A DNA stretch of 64,000 nucleotides from Bacteroidota bacterium (GCA_023397505.1 JAEWUC010000005.1:310001-374000), one strand, 5' to 3'; counted from the first letter of the stretch, positions 35,689 through 45,236 are shown. Translations and numbers: made by a program. The notes: generated by a model not told the origin, from the letters alone.

Positions 35689-37893
35689 ATGAATGAAGAA
35701 AGCAAGTGTCCTGTCACTGGAAGAACCTCGGTCGGCAGAGGAACTTCGAATAAAGAATGGTGGCCCAATCAGCTAAATCTAAATATTCTTCACCAGCACT
35801 CGCCTGCTTCCAACCCGATGGGTATTGAATTTAATTACGCTGAAGAATTCAAAAAACTAGACCTCGCTGCAATTAAAAAAGATTTGTATGCGTTAATGAC
35901 GGACTCGCAGGAATGGTGGCCGGCAGATTGGGGTCATTACGGCGGACTTTTCATTAGAATGTCATGGCACAGCGCCGGAACTTATCGGACTGCCGATGGC
36001 CGCGGTGGCGGCGGTACCGGAAACCAACGTTTCGCTCCTATTAACAGCTGGCCCGATAACGGCAACCTTGATAAGGCACGCCGACTGCTCTGGCCTATCA
36101 AACAGAAATACGGTAATAAAATTTCTTGGGCGGATTTAATGATACTTGCCGGCAACTGCGCTTTGGAATCTATGGGTTTTAAAACTTTCGGTTTCGGAGG
36201 AGGACGCGAAGATATTTGGCAGCCTGAAGAGGATGTTTATTGGGGTGCCGAAAAAGAATGGCTTGCTACAAGCGACAAACCACATAGCCGCTATACAGGT
36301 GAAAGAAATTTGGAAAATCCGTTAGCGGCTGTTCAAATGGGATTAATTTACGTTAACCCGGAAGGACCTGACGGCAATCCCGACCCTGTCGCTTCAGGCA
36401 AAGATGTTCGTGAAACTTTTGCACGAATGGCTATGAATGACGAAGAAACTGTCGCGCTCGTTGCCGGTGGTCATACTTTCGGTAAAGCTCACGGTGCCGG
36501 TGATCCAAAATTAATTGGACCGGAACCCGAAGCGGCACCTATCGAAGAACAAGGTCTTGGGTGGATAAATAAATTTGGAACAGGAAAGGGAGTGCACACA
36601 ACTACAAGCGGAATTGAAGGAGCTTGGAAACCTAATCCTACTAAATGGGATATGGGTTACTTCGATATGTTATTTGGTTATGAATGGGAATTGGTTAAAA
36701 GTCCGGCTGGCGCTTGGCAATGGCTCGCTAAAGATGTAAAAGAAGAACATATGATTCCGGATGCACATGACCCTTCCAAAAAGAACAGACCAATGATGAC
36801 AACAGCAGATTTATCTTTACGCTTCGACCCAATTTATGAACCGATTTCAAGAAGATTTCACAAAGACCCTGAAGCTTTTGCCGATGCATTCGCAAGGGCG
36901 TGGTTTAAACTTACTCACCGCGACATGGGACCAAAATCTCGTTACCTTGGTTCTGAAGTTCCGGCAGAAGATTTAATCTGGCAAGATCCTATACCGGCTG
37001 TTGATCATAAATTAATTGATGCAAAAGATATTGCCGACTTGAAATCAAAAATTTTGGAATCGGGACTTTCAATTTCCGAATTGGTTTCAACCGCTTGGGC
37101 TTCGGCATCAACATTCCGAGGTTCCGATAAACGTGGAGGCGCTAACGGTGCTCGCATTCGCCTTTCTCCTCAAAAGGATTGGGAAGCAAATCAGCCGGCT
37201 CAATTGGCTTTGGCTCTCGCTAAACTCGAAAGTATTAAAAAGACATTTAATGAATCGCAGAAAGGCGGTAAGAAAGTCTCTTTGGCGGATATTATTGTAC
37301 TCGGTGGATGCGCCGCGGTTGAAGCTGCGGCAAAAACAGCCGGTTTCAATATTGAAATTCCTTTCTCTCCTGGTAGAACCGACGCATCTCAAGAGATGAC
37401 CGATGTTGAATCATTCGAGGTGCTTGAACCTTTGGCCGATGGTTTCCGTAATTATCAAAAAAAGAAATACTCTATATCATCCGAGGAATTGCTGCTCGAT
37501 AAAGCTCAACTTCTAACTTTAAGCGCACCGGAAATGACCGTGCTAATCGGCGGCTTGCGAGTATTGGGCAATAATGTCGACAAATCTAAACACGGAGTAT
37601 TTACAAAGAAATTCGAAACATTAACAAATGATTTCTTTGTCAACCTGCTCGATATGAATACCGTTTGGAAACCGACTTCGGAAGCAGGCGATACTTTCGA
37701 GGGGCGTGATCGCAAAACAGGAGAACTCAAATGGACAGGTACTCGCGTTGATCTTATCTTCGGTTCTAATTCACAACTGCGCGCTCTTGCAGAAGTTTAT
37801 GCTCAAAATGATGCAAAAGAAAAATTTGTGCATGACTTTGTTGCGGCTTGGAATAAAGTAATGAACCTTGACCGATTTGAACTTATTAAATAA
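35689..37893 (+). CDS. katG: Catalase-peroxidase
   Basis: The 734-residue haem enzyme decomposes hydrogen peroxide and oxidises organic donors. Both halves of the duplicated peroxidase fold are present. The distal haem residues are Arg90, Trp93 and His94 in RMSWHSAGTYR, and the proximal His is in ALVAGGHTFGKAHG. The Trp93 partner Tyr (in MGLIYVNPEGPDG) and the Met needed for the Met-Tyr-Trp adduct region are visible. An AAGGAG ribosome-binding site precedes the start, and there is no signal peptide, so it acts in the cytoplasm. It lies downstream of perR, consistent with peroxide induction. Confidence 0.97.
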   Translation: MNEESKCPVTGRTSVGRGTSNKEWWPNQLNLNILHQHSPASNPMGIEFNYAEEFKKLDLAAIKKDLYALMTDSQEWWPADWGHYGGLFIRMSWHSAGTYRTADGRGGGGTGNQRFAPINSWPDNGNLDKARRLLWPIKQKYGNKISWADLMILAGNCALESMGFKTFGFGGGREDIWQPEEDVYWGAEKEWLATSDKPHSRYTGERNLENPLAAVQMGLIYVNPEGPDGNPDPVASGKDVRETFARMAMNDEETVALVAGGHTFGKAHGAGDPKLIGPEPEAAPIEEQGLGWINKFGTGKGVHTTTSGIEGAWKPNPTKWDMGYFDMLFGYEWELVKSPAGAWQWLAKDVKEEHMIPDAHDPSKKNRPMMTTADLSLRFDPIYEPISRRFHKDPEAFADAFARAWFKLTHRDMGPKSRYLGSEVPAEDLIWQDPIPAVDHKLIDAKDIADLKSKILESGLSISELVSTAWASASTFRGSDKRGGANGARIRLSPQKDWEANQPAQLALALAKLESIKKTFNESQKGGKKVSLADIIVLGGCAAVEAAAKTAGFNIEIPFSPGRTDASQEMTDVESFEVLEPLADGFRNYQKKKYSISSEELLLDKAQLLTLSAPEMTVLIGGLRVLGNNVDKSKHGVFTKKFETLTNDFFVNLLDMNTVWKPTSEAGDTFEGRDRKTGELKWTGTRVDLIFGSNSQLRALAEVYAQNDAKEKFVHDFVAAWNKVMNLDRFELIK

Positions 37894-37946
37894 TATAGAA
37901 AAGGTTATTTCTTAAACTCAGAAATAATCTAAACAACTCTTAGTTT

Positions 37947-37973
37947 CAGCGGAGGGCACAACTCCCTCCGCTG
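37947..37973 (+). terminator. Stem-loop downstream of katG
   Basis: CAGCGGAGGG (37947-37956) and CCCTCCGCTG (37964-37973) form a perfect 10-bp stem with a 7-base loop, 54 bases after the katG stop. It lacks a following T-run, so it may be a terminator of reduced strength or an mRNA 3-prime stabiliser. The rest of the gap to 38227 shows no gene. Confidence 0.65.
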
Positions 37974-38227
37974 GACCGAAAATATAAAAATATTTTCCTA
38001 TCACAATATTCTCCTAAAATTAATAATTCAAATTAGGTTGGAAAATTTATTATTGATACAATGTGAAAAATATTGTTGAAATATAAATGGAATCTCATTC
38101 CCCAAAACAGAAATACAATTCTTCGAGTCTAAATCTTATCAAATAAATAGAAATAAAATTCTAAATCGAATATATTGTGCCGTCATTTTTTATCGACTAA
38201 CCGAATTCTAAAAAATTAAGGAAGACA

Positions 38228-39634
38228 ATGGGCGGTTTCTTCGGAAGTATTTCAAAAGAATCTTGTGTAGCGGATGTATTTTACGGAACAGATTATCATT
38301 CACACCTCGGCACTAAAAGAGCGGGCATCACTTTCTATTCCGAAAATGAAGGATTTCAACGTGCAATTCACAGTATTGAAGACGGTTATTTCAGAAATAA
38401 ATTTGAAAATAACATAAAAGAGTTTAAGGGAAATCTTGGCATTGGTGTTATCAGCGATTCTGAAGCTCAACCAATCGTGATCACATCACACATCGGGCGC
38501 TTTGCCATAGCAACCGTAAGTAAAATAAATAACATCAACGAACTAGAAAAAAGATGTTTACAAAACAAAAGAACTTTTTCAGAGCTAAGTCGCGGTAATA
38601 TAAATCCTACTGAATTGGTTGCTATGCTTATTTCAGAGGGAGAAGATTTTGTTTCAGGTATAGAAAATGTATTCAGACTTATAAAAGGTTCTTGTTCTAT
38701 ATTAATATTAACTCAGGATTCCATTATTGCCGCACGTGATAAACTTGGAAGAACACCTATTATTATTGGTAAAAAGAAAGATGCGTACGCAGCGGCTTTT
38801 GAAACATGCGCATTCCCAAATCTTAACTATGAAACAGAAAAGTTTTTAGATCCGGGAGAAATTGTAAAATTGACTGCGGATGGTTACGAGCAGTTGCGCA
38901 AACCGAATGATAAGATGCAAATCTGCGCATTCCTCTGGGTTTACTTTGGGTACCCTCCTTCATTTTATGAAGAAATAAATGTTGATGAATGCCGTTACAA
39001 TTGCGGCGCGGCTCTTGCTAAAAGAGATTCTGTTACAGCTGATTTTGTAGCAGGGATTCCGGATTCAGGTGTCGGCCACGCGATGGGTTATAGCAACAAA
39101 AAAGGTATTCCGCTAAAACGCCCTTATGCAAAATACACTCCAACCTGGCCGCGCAGCTTTATGCCTCAAAATCAACAGATGCGCGATCTCGTCGCAAAGA
39201 TGAAATTGATTCCTAATGAAGCAATAATAAAAGGTAAGTGCGGAGTTTTTCTGGATGATTCAATTGTTCGCGGAACTCAGTTGAAAGATAATGTTATAGA
39301 TTTACACGAAGCAGGAATTAAAGAAGTTCACATGCGTATTGCATGCCCGCCTCTTATGTTCCCTTGTGAGTTCTTAAATTTCAGCAGGTCAAAATCTCTC
39401 CTCGATTTAGCTACTCACACTGCTGTAAAAGAAATTGAAGGCAGAGATGATTATGATATCAAGAATTACACAGATATTAATAATGGTAAACATGCTGAGA
39501 TGGTTGAGCAAATAAGGAAACGATTAGGTCTTAATTCACTTATGTTTCAGAAACTTGATGATCTTGTAGAAGCAATCGGACTTCCTAAGGAAAAACTCTG
39601 CACACATTGCTGGGACGGTTCTAGCTACTTTTAG
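38228..39634 (+). CDS. PurF-like amidophosphoribosyltransferase paralogue without the glutaminase Cys
   Basis: The 468-residue protein aligns with PurF along its length: an Ntn-type N-terminal domain (YGTDYHSHLGTKRAG, IKGSCSILILTQD, AARDKLGRTPIIIG) and a phosphoribosyltransferase domain with the PRPP loop FLDDSIVRGTQLKD and the PDSGVGHAMGYS segment. Canonical PurF begins Met-Cys-Gly, the Cys being the glutaminase nucleophile; here it begins Met-Gly-Gly-Phe-Phe-Gly. So glutamine hydrolysis is not expected, though ammonia-dependent or other phosphoribosyl transfer is possible. Paralogues of this kind occur in Bacteroidota. The gene is single, flanked by katG and convergent nitroreductase. Confidence 0.85.
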   Translation: MGGFFGSISKESCVADVFYGTDYHSHLGTKRAGITFYSENEGFQRAIHSIEDGYFRNKFENNIKEFKGNLGIGVISDSEAQPIVITSHIGRFAIATVSKINNINELEKRCLQNKRTFSELSRGNINPTELVAMLISEGEDFVSGIENVFRLIKGSCSILILTQDSIIAARDKLGRTPIIIGKKKDAYAAAFETCAFPNLNYETEKFLDPGEIVKLTADGYEQLRKPNDKMQICAFLWVYFGYPPSFYEEINVDECRYNCGAALAKRDSVTADFVAGIPDSGVGHAMGYSNKKGIPLKRPYAKYTPTWPRSFMPQNQQMRDLVAKMKLIPNEAIIKGKCGVFLDDSIVRGTQLKDNVIDLHEAGIKEVHMRIACPPLMFPCEFLNFSRSKSLLDLATHTAVKEIEGRDDYDIKNYTDINNGKHAEMVEQIRKRLGLNSLMFQKLDDLVEAIGLPKEKLCTHCWDGSSYF

Positions 39635-39708
39635 ATAAAAAATATTCCATGGTTACGAAGAATAATAATCTTACTATGTAGAAAACATTTCTATAGAACA
39701 GCATATTA

Positions 39709-40341
39709 TTAAGCTACATTTAATATAAATTCCTCTTTAGAGCGGCGGACTTTTTTTGCATTTGCAAGTTTATCTTTTTCGAAATTACGATAACCTAGTA
39801 CTAAGAGAGCTACACTTCGTAAACCTTTATCTTCAAGATTCAGCATTCTATCTAATTCTTCAGATTTAAATCCTTCCATTGGGGTTGCATCAACCTGTTC
39901 TAATGCTGCAGCCGTAATTGCTGTTCCCAAAGCTATATAAGCTTGACGCGCTGCCCACTCAAATTTTTCTTGCGTTGAGCGTCCATAAACAATATTCAGT
40001 AAAGATTTTCTAAATCCTTCTAAACTTTCAAGTGTCACATTTCTTACTGCAGAAATGTTATTAATATAATCGTTAACATGTTGTTCATTTACATTGTCCC
40101 ACGCGGCAAAAACCAAAACGTGAGAACCCTCAATAATTTGCGGTTGATTATTAATTGCAGGCTGCAATTGTTTTCTTTTTTCTAAATCATCAATTATTAA
40201 AATTGAATAGGGTTGTAAACCCATTGAAGATGCTGATAATCTTGTAGCATCAAGAATTTTATTTACCTTTTCATCCGGCACTTTTTTACCGTTCATTCTT
40301 TTTGTGGCATAACGCCAATTGAGCGCTTCTATTAATTGCAT
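39709..40341 (-). CDS. Nitroreductase-family NAD(P)H-dependent oxidoreductase
   Basis: A 210-residue FMN-dependent reductase of the NfsB/nitroreductase fold: LNWRYATKRMNGKKVPDEKV, SASSMGLQPYSILII, a central AARQAYIALGTAITAAALEQ helix and VDATPMEGFKSEELDRML. Such enzymes reduce quinones, nitro compounds or other electrophiles. It is the distal gene of the minus-strand redox cluster, 26 bp after the pirin pseudogene. The C-terminus contains a typical VALLVLGYR strand. Physiological substrate unknown. Confidence 0.9.
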   Translation of the reverse strand: MQLIEALNWRYATKRMNGKKVPDEKVNKILDATRLSASSMGLQPYSILIIDDLEKRKQLQPAINNQPQIIEGSHVLVFAAWDNVNEQHVNDYINNISAVRNVTLESLEGFRKSLLNIVYGRSTQEKFEWAARQAYIALGTAITAAALEQVDATPMEGFKSEELDRMLNLEDKGLRSVALLVLGYRNFEKDKLANAKKVRRSKEEFILNVA

Positions 40342-40367
40342 TTTACAATTCCTATTGTTTATTCAAC

Positions 40368-41076
40368 TTACATATTCATTGGAATTTCCATAAATAAAAA
40401 TTCCACATCACTATTAGCTTTAATCGAAATTTTTTCGGTATTCCAAACTCCAGATCCATCGCGTGCATTCAATTGCTGATCATTAATTGTTACGTCGCCA
40501 CTTAAAATAAAAGCATAAACGCCGTTTCCTTTTACTTTGAAATTGTAATCCGCGCTCACACCTTTATCAAACTTTCCTAGATGGAACCATGCATTTTGAT
40601 GAATCCAAACCCCTTTATCATTTGCACTTGGAGAAAGAATTTGCTGAAGTTTGTTATGACGATCTTCAACATTTAGTGTGATTTGATCATATCTCGGTGT
40701 AACATTTTTTTTATTTGGGAAAACCCATATCTGTAAAAATTTTGTTAGCTTATCTTTGTTCCTATTGTATTCGCTAAGAGTTATACCTGTACCAGCACTC
40801 ATAACCTGCACATCGCCATGTTTTATCACGCTGACATTTCCCATGCTGTCTTTATGTTCCAAATCGCCTTCAAGCGGAATGGAAATGATTATCATGTGGG
40901 TGTGTGCCGAAACCCATACCCGCTTCAACCGTATCATCATTCAACACTCTTAAGACGCCAAAGTGTACCCGCTCCGGATTATAATAATTCGCGAAACTGA
41001 AAGTGTGATAACTATTCAGCCATCCATGATCAGCATGTCCGCGTGTTTCCGCTTTATGTAAAACTGTATTTTCCAT
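40368..41076 (-). pseudogene. Pirin-family protein broken by a short deletion
   Basis: From ATG 41076 the frame encodes MENTVLHKAETRGHADHGWL and FGTHPHDN, the N-terminus of a bacterial pirin (quercetin dioxygenase-like cupin), then hits a stop at 40870 after five off-frame residues. The remaining cupin (IISIPLEGDLEHKDSMGN onward to MEIPMNM) continues in another frame to 40368. Comparison with the family sequence THPHDNMEIISIPLEGD suggests about eight bases are missing between Asn and Ile. This is not a homopolymer slip. The metal-binding HPHDN His pair is on the first piece. An intact but distinct pirin is at 45296-46312. Confidence 0.8.
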
Positions 41077-41077
41077 T

Positions 41078-41917
41078 TTATTCCTTCTCAATTTTTAACG
41101 ATGTCATTGTCAATGATCCGCCAACCGCCTTATCATTGAATATAGTAACTTTTTCATTTTCTTCTTTTAATGCCAAAGTATAAAGCAAAGGCAAATAATG
41201 CTCAGGAGTCGGAATTGCTAGTTCAAACTCTTTACCTTGCAATTTATAATTAATCAAGGGTTGATGATCACCATTACTGATAAATTTTTTCATCTTCTCA
41301 CTCGCTTCAATTGCCCAATCGTAACCATAATTTTCATCATTCAATTTATCCCACGCGACTTTCCTAAGATTGTGGACCATATTACCGCTTCCAACAATCA
41401 AAATTCCTTTCTTCCGTAGTGATGATAATTCTTTGGCTAATTCATAATGGTATTGCGGCGCTTGAGAATAATCCAAACTCATTTGAATTATTGGAACATC
41501 TGCATCTGGATAAAGATGTTTTATTACGCTCCAGCATCCATGATCTAATCCCCACTTCTTATCCAAACCGATTTCCGTTTTTGTAATTATGTTTTTTGTT
41601 TCAATAGCAAGTTCCGGACTTCCAGGTGCATGGTATTGAACAGCAAAAAGTTCTTCCGGAAAACCTCCAAAATCATGAATGGTTGGCGGACGATCCATTG
41701 CAGTAACAAAAGTACCACTTGTTTCCCAATGAGCCGACACACATAAAATTGCGTTTGGTTTCGGTAAAGTTCTTCCAACACTACGCCATCCGATAACAAA
41801 TTCATTTTCTACAATTGCATTCATTGGACTACCGTGACCGAGAAACAACACCGGCATTTGTTCCGTGATGCCAAAAGGTTCTGTTATTTTATTTAATTCT
41901 TTCAGTTTCATAACCAT
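41078..41917 (-). CDS. DODA-type (LigB-like) extradiol dioxygenase
   Basis: A 279-residue protein of the YgiD/4,5-DOPA dioxygenase family. Zn/Fe ligands and their surroundings are visible in LFLGHGSPMNAI, SAHWETSGTFVT and DHGCWSVIKHLYPDAD, together with IVGSGNMVHNLRKV and PTPEHYLPLLYTLAL. The family opens aromatic catechol rings, but for the bacterial YgiD type the natural substrate is poorly known. Its start overlaps the pirin gene region closely (1 bp before the pirin start), so the two were probably cotranslated. In this cluster it may act on catechol or quinone stress products. Confidence 0.88.
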   Translation of the reverse strand: MVMKLKELNKITEPFGITEQMPVLFLGHGSPMNAIVENEFVIGWRSVGRTLPKPNAILCVSAHWETSGTFVTAMDRPPTIHDFGGFPEELFAVQYHAPGSPELAIETKNIITKTEIGLDKKWGLDHGCWSVIKHLYPDADVPIIQMSLDYSQAPQYHYELAKELSSLRKKGILIVGSGNMVHNLRKVAWDKLNDENYGYDWAIEASEKMKKFISNGDHQPLINYKLQGKEFELAIPTPEHYLPLLYTLALKEENEKVTIFNDKAVGGSLTMTSLKIEKE

Positions 41918-41924
41918 TCCAATC

Positions 41925-42383
41925 TCATCTTTTATTGATTTCGGTAGAATTAAGTTTAGTGCTTATTATTGCATCTATTGAATATTTTCCACTGCCTGCA
42001 TTCAATAAAAAAATATAAACCAACAAAAAGAGCAATCCCATTTCCTTTTTGGAAAATGGATCTGCAAAGTGAATTACAAAGACAGCAACAAGCATTGTTA
42101 TTATAATCGGAATGGTTGCCAGCCGTGTTCCAAATCCTACTAAAATAAAAACTGAACAAATAACTTCTGCCAACACGGCAAGAGCAAGTGATAAATGTGG
42201 TCCCATTCCGAATACGCTTGGAAACATAACTGTCTCACTACTAAAAAGTTTTTCCATTTTCGGTATTCCATGAGTCAACATCAAAACAGCAATTCCAATT
42301 CGAACAATTAGCACAACTACATCTGTACTTTTATAATTATTCTTTACATCAAATAATTTTATTAGAAGCGATTTTATATTCAT
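41925..42383 (-). CDS. DoxX-family membrane protein
   Basis: The 152-residue protein has four transmembrane segments with the DoxX pattern: VVLIVRIGIAVLMLTHGIPK, LSLALAVLAEVICSVFILVG and TRLATIPIIITMLVAVFVIH. DoxX-type proteins appear in redox-stress complexes; in mycobacteria a relative forms a membrane oxidoreductase assembly. It is 7 bp upstream of the dioxygenase stop-to-start and 5 bp downstream of the ferredoxin-like gene, giving a tight operon. No catalytic residues can be assigned. Confidence 0.87.
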   Translation of the reverse strand: MNIKSLLIKLFDVKNNYKSTDVVVLIVRIGIAVLMLTHGIPKMEKLFSSETVMFPSVFGMGPHLSLALAVLAEVICSVFILVGFGTRLATIPIIITMLVAVFVIHFADPFSKKEMGLLFLLVYIFLLNAGSGKYSIDAIISTKLNSTEINKR

Positions 42384-42388
42384 TATTA

Positions 42389-42616
42389 TTACTTGTTTGG
42401 TTTATCATTATTATAAAAATATGTAAGCGCGCCCGACGGACATTTTTTTACTTGCTCAACAATCCGTTCCGAGCTTGCTCCTTCTGGGTTAATCCATTTT
42501 TTTATTCTTGGATCGAATACTTCAGGCAATCCTTTGAAACAAATTGCTGTATGCTGGCATATTTCCGGCTGCCATACAACAGTAATTTCGCCGTTAGAAT
42601 AATTAATTTTTTTCAC
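42389..42616 (-). CDS. YjdI-type divergent [4Fe-4S] mono-cluster ferredoxin
   Basis: The 75-residue protein matches the YjdI/Fer4_19 family: VWQPEICQHTAICFKGLPEV followed by VEQVKKCPSGALTY, giving cysteines for a single iron-sulphur cluster. Such small proteins are usually encoded beside acetyltransferases or DoxX-like genes, and their electron partner is unknown. It lies 5 bp upstream of doxX and ends the tight part of the operon; the next gene upstream (YceI) is 142 bp away, so a promoter may lie between. Confidence 0.88.
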   Translation of the reverse strand: MKKINYSNGEITVVWQPEICQHTAICFKGLPEVFDPRIKKWINPEGASSERIVEQVKKCPSGALTYFYNNDKPNK

Positions 42617-42758
42617 CTTTATATCCGTATCTTTTTTTTGATCTTTTACTTTTGTTCTTATGTCCGATGCTTAATCTTTATTTCAAGATCAAGCATCAAT
42701 ATTTACTAACGACATATTTTTTAAGAGATTGATATCAAACTAATCGAATTCTGAAACA

Positions 42759-43292
42759 TTATGATTGTTTTACAAATTGAACTTCCGCGCTGAGTTTTAC
42801 TTCTTCACTAACTAACACGCCACCGGTCTCAAGCGCTGCGTTCCAGGTTAGTCCCCAATCTTTACGATTAATTTTTCCGTTTAGTGAAAACCCGGCTTTT
42901 TCATTTCCCCACGGATCTTTATTTATTCCACCGAATTCAACATCAAGTACAACTTCTTTACTAACACCTTTAATTGTTAGATTTCCTTTAAGCTGAAAAT
43001 TTTCATCATCGATTTTCTTTAACGATGTTCCAACGAATGTCAGTTCTTTATGATTCTCAACATCAAAGAAATCAGCACTCTTTAAGTGAGTATCGCGGTC
43101 ATCGGAGTTTGTAAAGATTGAAGAAGCTTCTAAGTTCACCTTAATTGAATCTGCGATGAAATCTTTTCCATCTGAATTTAATTCCGCAGTAAATTTTCTG
43201 AACTCACCTTTAACGTTGGTGATCATCATATGTTTTACTTTGAAGATAATTTCACTATGTGCGGGGTCGAGTGTCCATTTTGTTGTTGCCAT
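42759..43292 (-). CDS. YceI-family lipocalin-like protein (cytoplasmic form)
   Basis: The 177-residue protein shows the YceI beta-barrel: ATTKWTLDPAHSEIIFKVKH, LNGKINRKDWGLTWN and VSEEVKLSAEVQFV. YceI barrels bind isoprenoid-like lipids. There is no signal peptide, so it is the cytoplasmic type, as often found beside pirin and nitroreductase genes in Bacteroidota. It is 48 bp downstream of the NAD(P)-binding reductase gene. A quinone- or lipid-binding role within the redox cluster is inferred. Confidence 0.92.
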   Translation of the reverse strand: MATTKWTLDPAHSEIIFKVKHMMITNVKGEFRKFTAELNSDGKDFIADSIKVNLEASSIFTNSDDRDTHLKSADFFDVENHKELTFVGTSLKKIDDENFQLKGNLTIKGVSKEVVLDVEFGGINKDPWGNEKAGFSLNGKINRKDWGLTWNAALETGGVLVSEEVKLSAEVQFVKQS

Positions 43293-43340
43293 TTTGATTC
43301 TCCTTTTTTCTATTAAATGATTTTTTAGTTTTTATAATTT

Positions 43341-43994
43341 TTAATGCAAAACCTTCCAGCCGGCAAGCCAGTTGTAGTTGTTTCTCATTGTCAGTCCGAT
43401 CAGAAGTACCATCATATTTTCGAGCGTTCTACTCATCTTCAGTTTACCAGCAAACAATGGATTGAAACCAGCATCCTTTACAAGTTCCGTAACAGTAGAA
43501 ACTGCTTCATCATCATCCCCTGCAACAAATACGTCGGCTGTTTCTCCATCAAACTGAGGAGTGATAAAATCTGCAGCGAATACAGTGTTAAACGCTTTTA
43601 CAATTTTTGAGTGTGGCAGAAGTTTTGCAAGTTCTTCTGCAGCGCTTGAATCCAAATTAGTAACAAGTCCGTCGTAATTTTCATTTAACGGATTTGTAAT
43701 GTTTAATACAATTTTACCCGTTACAACATCTTTTATCTTTGATGCTACTTCATTTTGAGCTTCAAATGGAACTGCTGGAATTATTATATCCGCTTCCCAA
43801 CTTGCTTCTTTTGAGCAATCAAGAATTTCTATTTCCGCATTTGGAGTATCTTGTTTTATTCCCAAAACAAGTTCGTTCAATTTGTTTTGATCTTTTCCGG
43901 CTATCAAAATATAATATCCTGCTCTTGCAAGGTTTCGGGCAAGTCCGCTTCCCATATTGCCCGCCGCCCCTATAATTGCTATTGTTTTCTTCAT
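43341..43994 (-). CDS. NAD(P)-binding reductase of the F420-dependent oxidoreductase-like family
   Basis: A 217-residue protein with the Rossmann motif IAIIGAAGNMGSGLARNLAR at the very N-terminus, then IIPAVPFEAQNEVASKI, VLNITNPLNENYDG and AFNTVFAADFITPQFDGE. This is the pattern of proteins annotated as NADPH-dependent F420 reductase or NADP oxidoreductase. F420 itself is not expected in this lineage, so NAD(P)H as the only cofactor is more likely. Substrate is unknown. It lies between the YceI gene and a Crp-family regulator. Confidence 0.85.
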   Translation of the reverse strand: MKKTIAIIGAAGNMGSGLARNLARAGYYILIAGKDQNKLNELVLGIKQDTPNAEIEILDCSKEASWEADIIIPAVPFEAQNEVASKIKDVVTGKIVLNITNPLNENYDGLVTNLDSSAAEELAKLLPHSKIVKAFNTVFAADFITPQFDGETADVFVAGDDDEAVSTVTELVKDAGFNPLFAGKLKMSRTLENMMVLLIGLTMRNNYNWLAGWKVLH

Positions 43995-44113
43995 AATATT
44001 AGTTCATGCATTGTTGTTAATGTTTTAATTTTTACACACAAAAAATACATTTTCATGACTACCTAATGCATTCACACATGGTAAGTAATTTTATTAACCT
44101 ATGTTAATGGGAG

Positions 44114-44695
44114 CTACTTCTTTTCGGAAAGTTCTTTGCGGATTCGGCTAAGCGATTGTGGTTTGATGCCAAGGTATGAAGCAATTTGGCTTTGCGAAAC
44201 TCTTTGAGCAAGTTTCGGATATGTTTTAAGAAAGTTCAAGTAACGTTCTTCTGCCGAAGCACTAATAAAATCAGAGATTCTTTTTTGTGCAGCAGTGCTG
44301 CTGTTTTCTAAAAGTATTCTAAAATATTGCTCAATTTTGGGTATAACTTTATATAACTTGTCTTGAGATGCTTTGTCGATTAATAACAACTCGGAGTCCT
44401 CAACTGCGTCAATATTATAATCGGCTGGTTCATTTGTTAAAAAACTTTTAAAATCTGTAATCCACCAATCTTCAATTGCAAATTGCACAATGTGTTCTTC
44501 GCCTTTTTCATCCACAGAATAACTCCGCAAGCATCCTTTCGATACAAACGCGAGATATTTACATACATCCCCGGCTTGCAAAAGGTATTGTTTCTTTCGT
44601 AGTTTTTTAGGGATAAAGAAAGTAGTTGCCAGCGCAAATTCAGATTCTGATAGTTGAACCTTGCGATTAATATGTGATCTTAATGCGTCAAACAT
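44114..44695 (-). CDS. Crp/Fnr-family transcriptional regulator
   Basis: A 193-residue protein with an N-terminal cyclic-nucleotide-binding-fold domain (KKQYLLQAGDVCKYLAFVSK, IEDWWITDFKSFLTNEPADY) and a C-terminal HTH (VSQSQIASYLGIKPQSLSRI). The residues that bind cAMP in E. coli Crp are not recognisable, and there is no FNR-type N-terminal Cys cluster, so the signal is unknown. Such regulators are common in Bacteroidota next to DoxX/pirin/nitroreductase clusters. It probably controls the genes downstream (42.4-44.0 kb), though this is inference. Confidence 0.9.
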   Translation of the reverse strand: MFDALRSHINRKVQLSESEFALATTFFIPKKLRKKQYLLQAGDVCKYLAFVSKGCLRSYSVDEKGEEHIVQFAIEDWWITDFKSFLTNEPADYNIDAVEDSELLLIDKASQDKLYKVIPKIEQYFRILLENSSTAAQKRISDFISASAEERYLNFLKTYPKLAQRVSQSQIASYLGIKPQSLSRIRKELSEKK

Positions 44696-44762
44696 AATTC
44701 ATATGGAATCGATAGTTATTCTTTTTTTCTTAGTTGATTTAGCATAAGATTGGAATTCATCC

Positions 44763-45236
44763 TCAATTTAATAAATAATAACCCGCAGTAAGTATTGTTG
44801 CAAAACTAACCCAGAGTAAATAGGGTATATTAAGATAAGCGGCAACCGGTTTTATTTTGTAAAAAAGAAATAGCATATATACAATACTAATCCACAAGAC
44901 TATTATTTCAATCAGCGCGAAACCAATCATCTTGAAATAAAAGAATATAAAACTCCATGCGAAGTTCAAAAGCAATTGAATAGAAAAAAATAAGATTGCT
45001 CTATTCCGTTCTTTGCTTGCGTTTTGCTTCCAGATAAGAAAAAGAGAAATTCCCATAAGTATGTATAGTGTTGTCCATACCGGGCCGAAAACCCAATTGG
45101 GAGGATTGAATGATGGTCTGTTCAAAGAAGCATACCATTGTGGAATGGCTTGCGAAGTAAAAATTCCTGCGATTGAACCCACCGCTAATGGCAGAATTAA
45201 TGAAATGGCCAACTTAATAATATTTTGTTTTTTCAT
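44763..45236 (-). CDS. tspO: TspO/MBR-family tryptophan-rich sensory protein
   Basis: The 157-residue membrane protein has five transmembrane helices and the conserved loop YASLNRPSFNPPNWVFGPVW, then AWSFIFFYFKMIGFALIEI. TspO proteins bind porphyrins and cholesterol-like ligands, and in bacteria modulate responses to light, oxygen or stress. It is 67 bp upstream of the Crp regulator gene and 59 bp downstream of the intact pirin. It could sense porphyrin-related stress together with the redox cluster; this is inference. Confidence 0.93.
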   Translation of the reverse strand: MKKQNIIKLAISLILPLAVGSIAGIFTSQAIPQWYASLNRPSFNPPNWVFGPVWTTLYILMGISLFLIWKQNASKERNRAILFFSIQLLLNFAWSFIFFYFKMIGFALIEIIVLWISIVYMLFLFYKIKPVAAYLNIPYLLWVSFATILTAGYYLLN

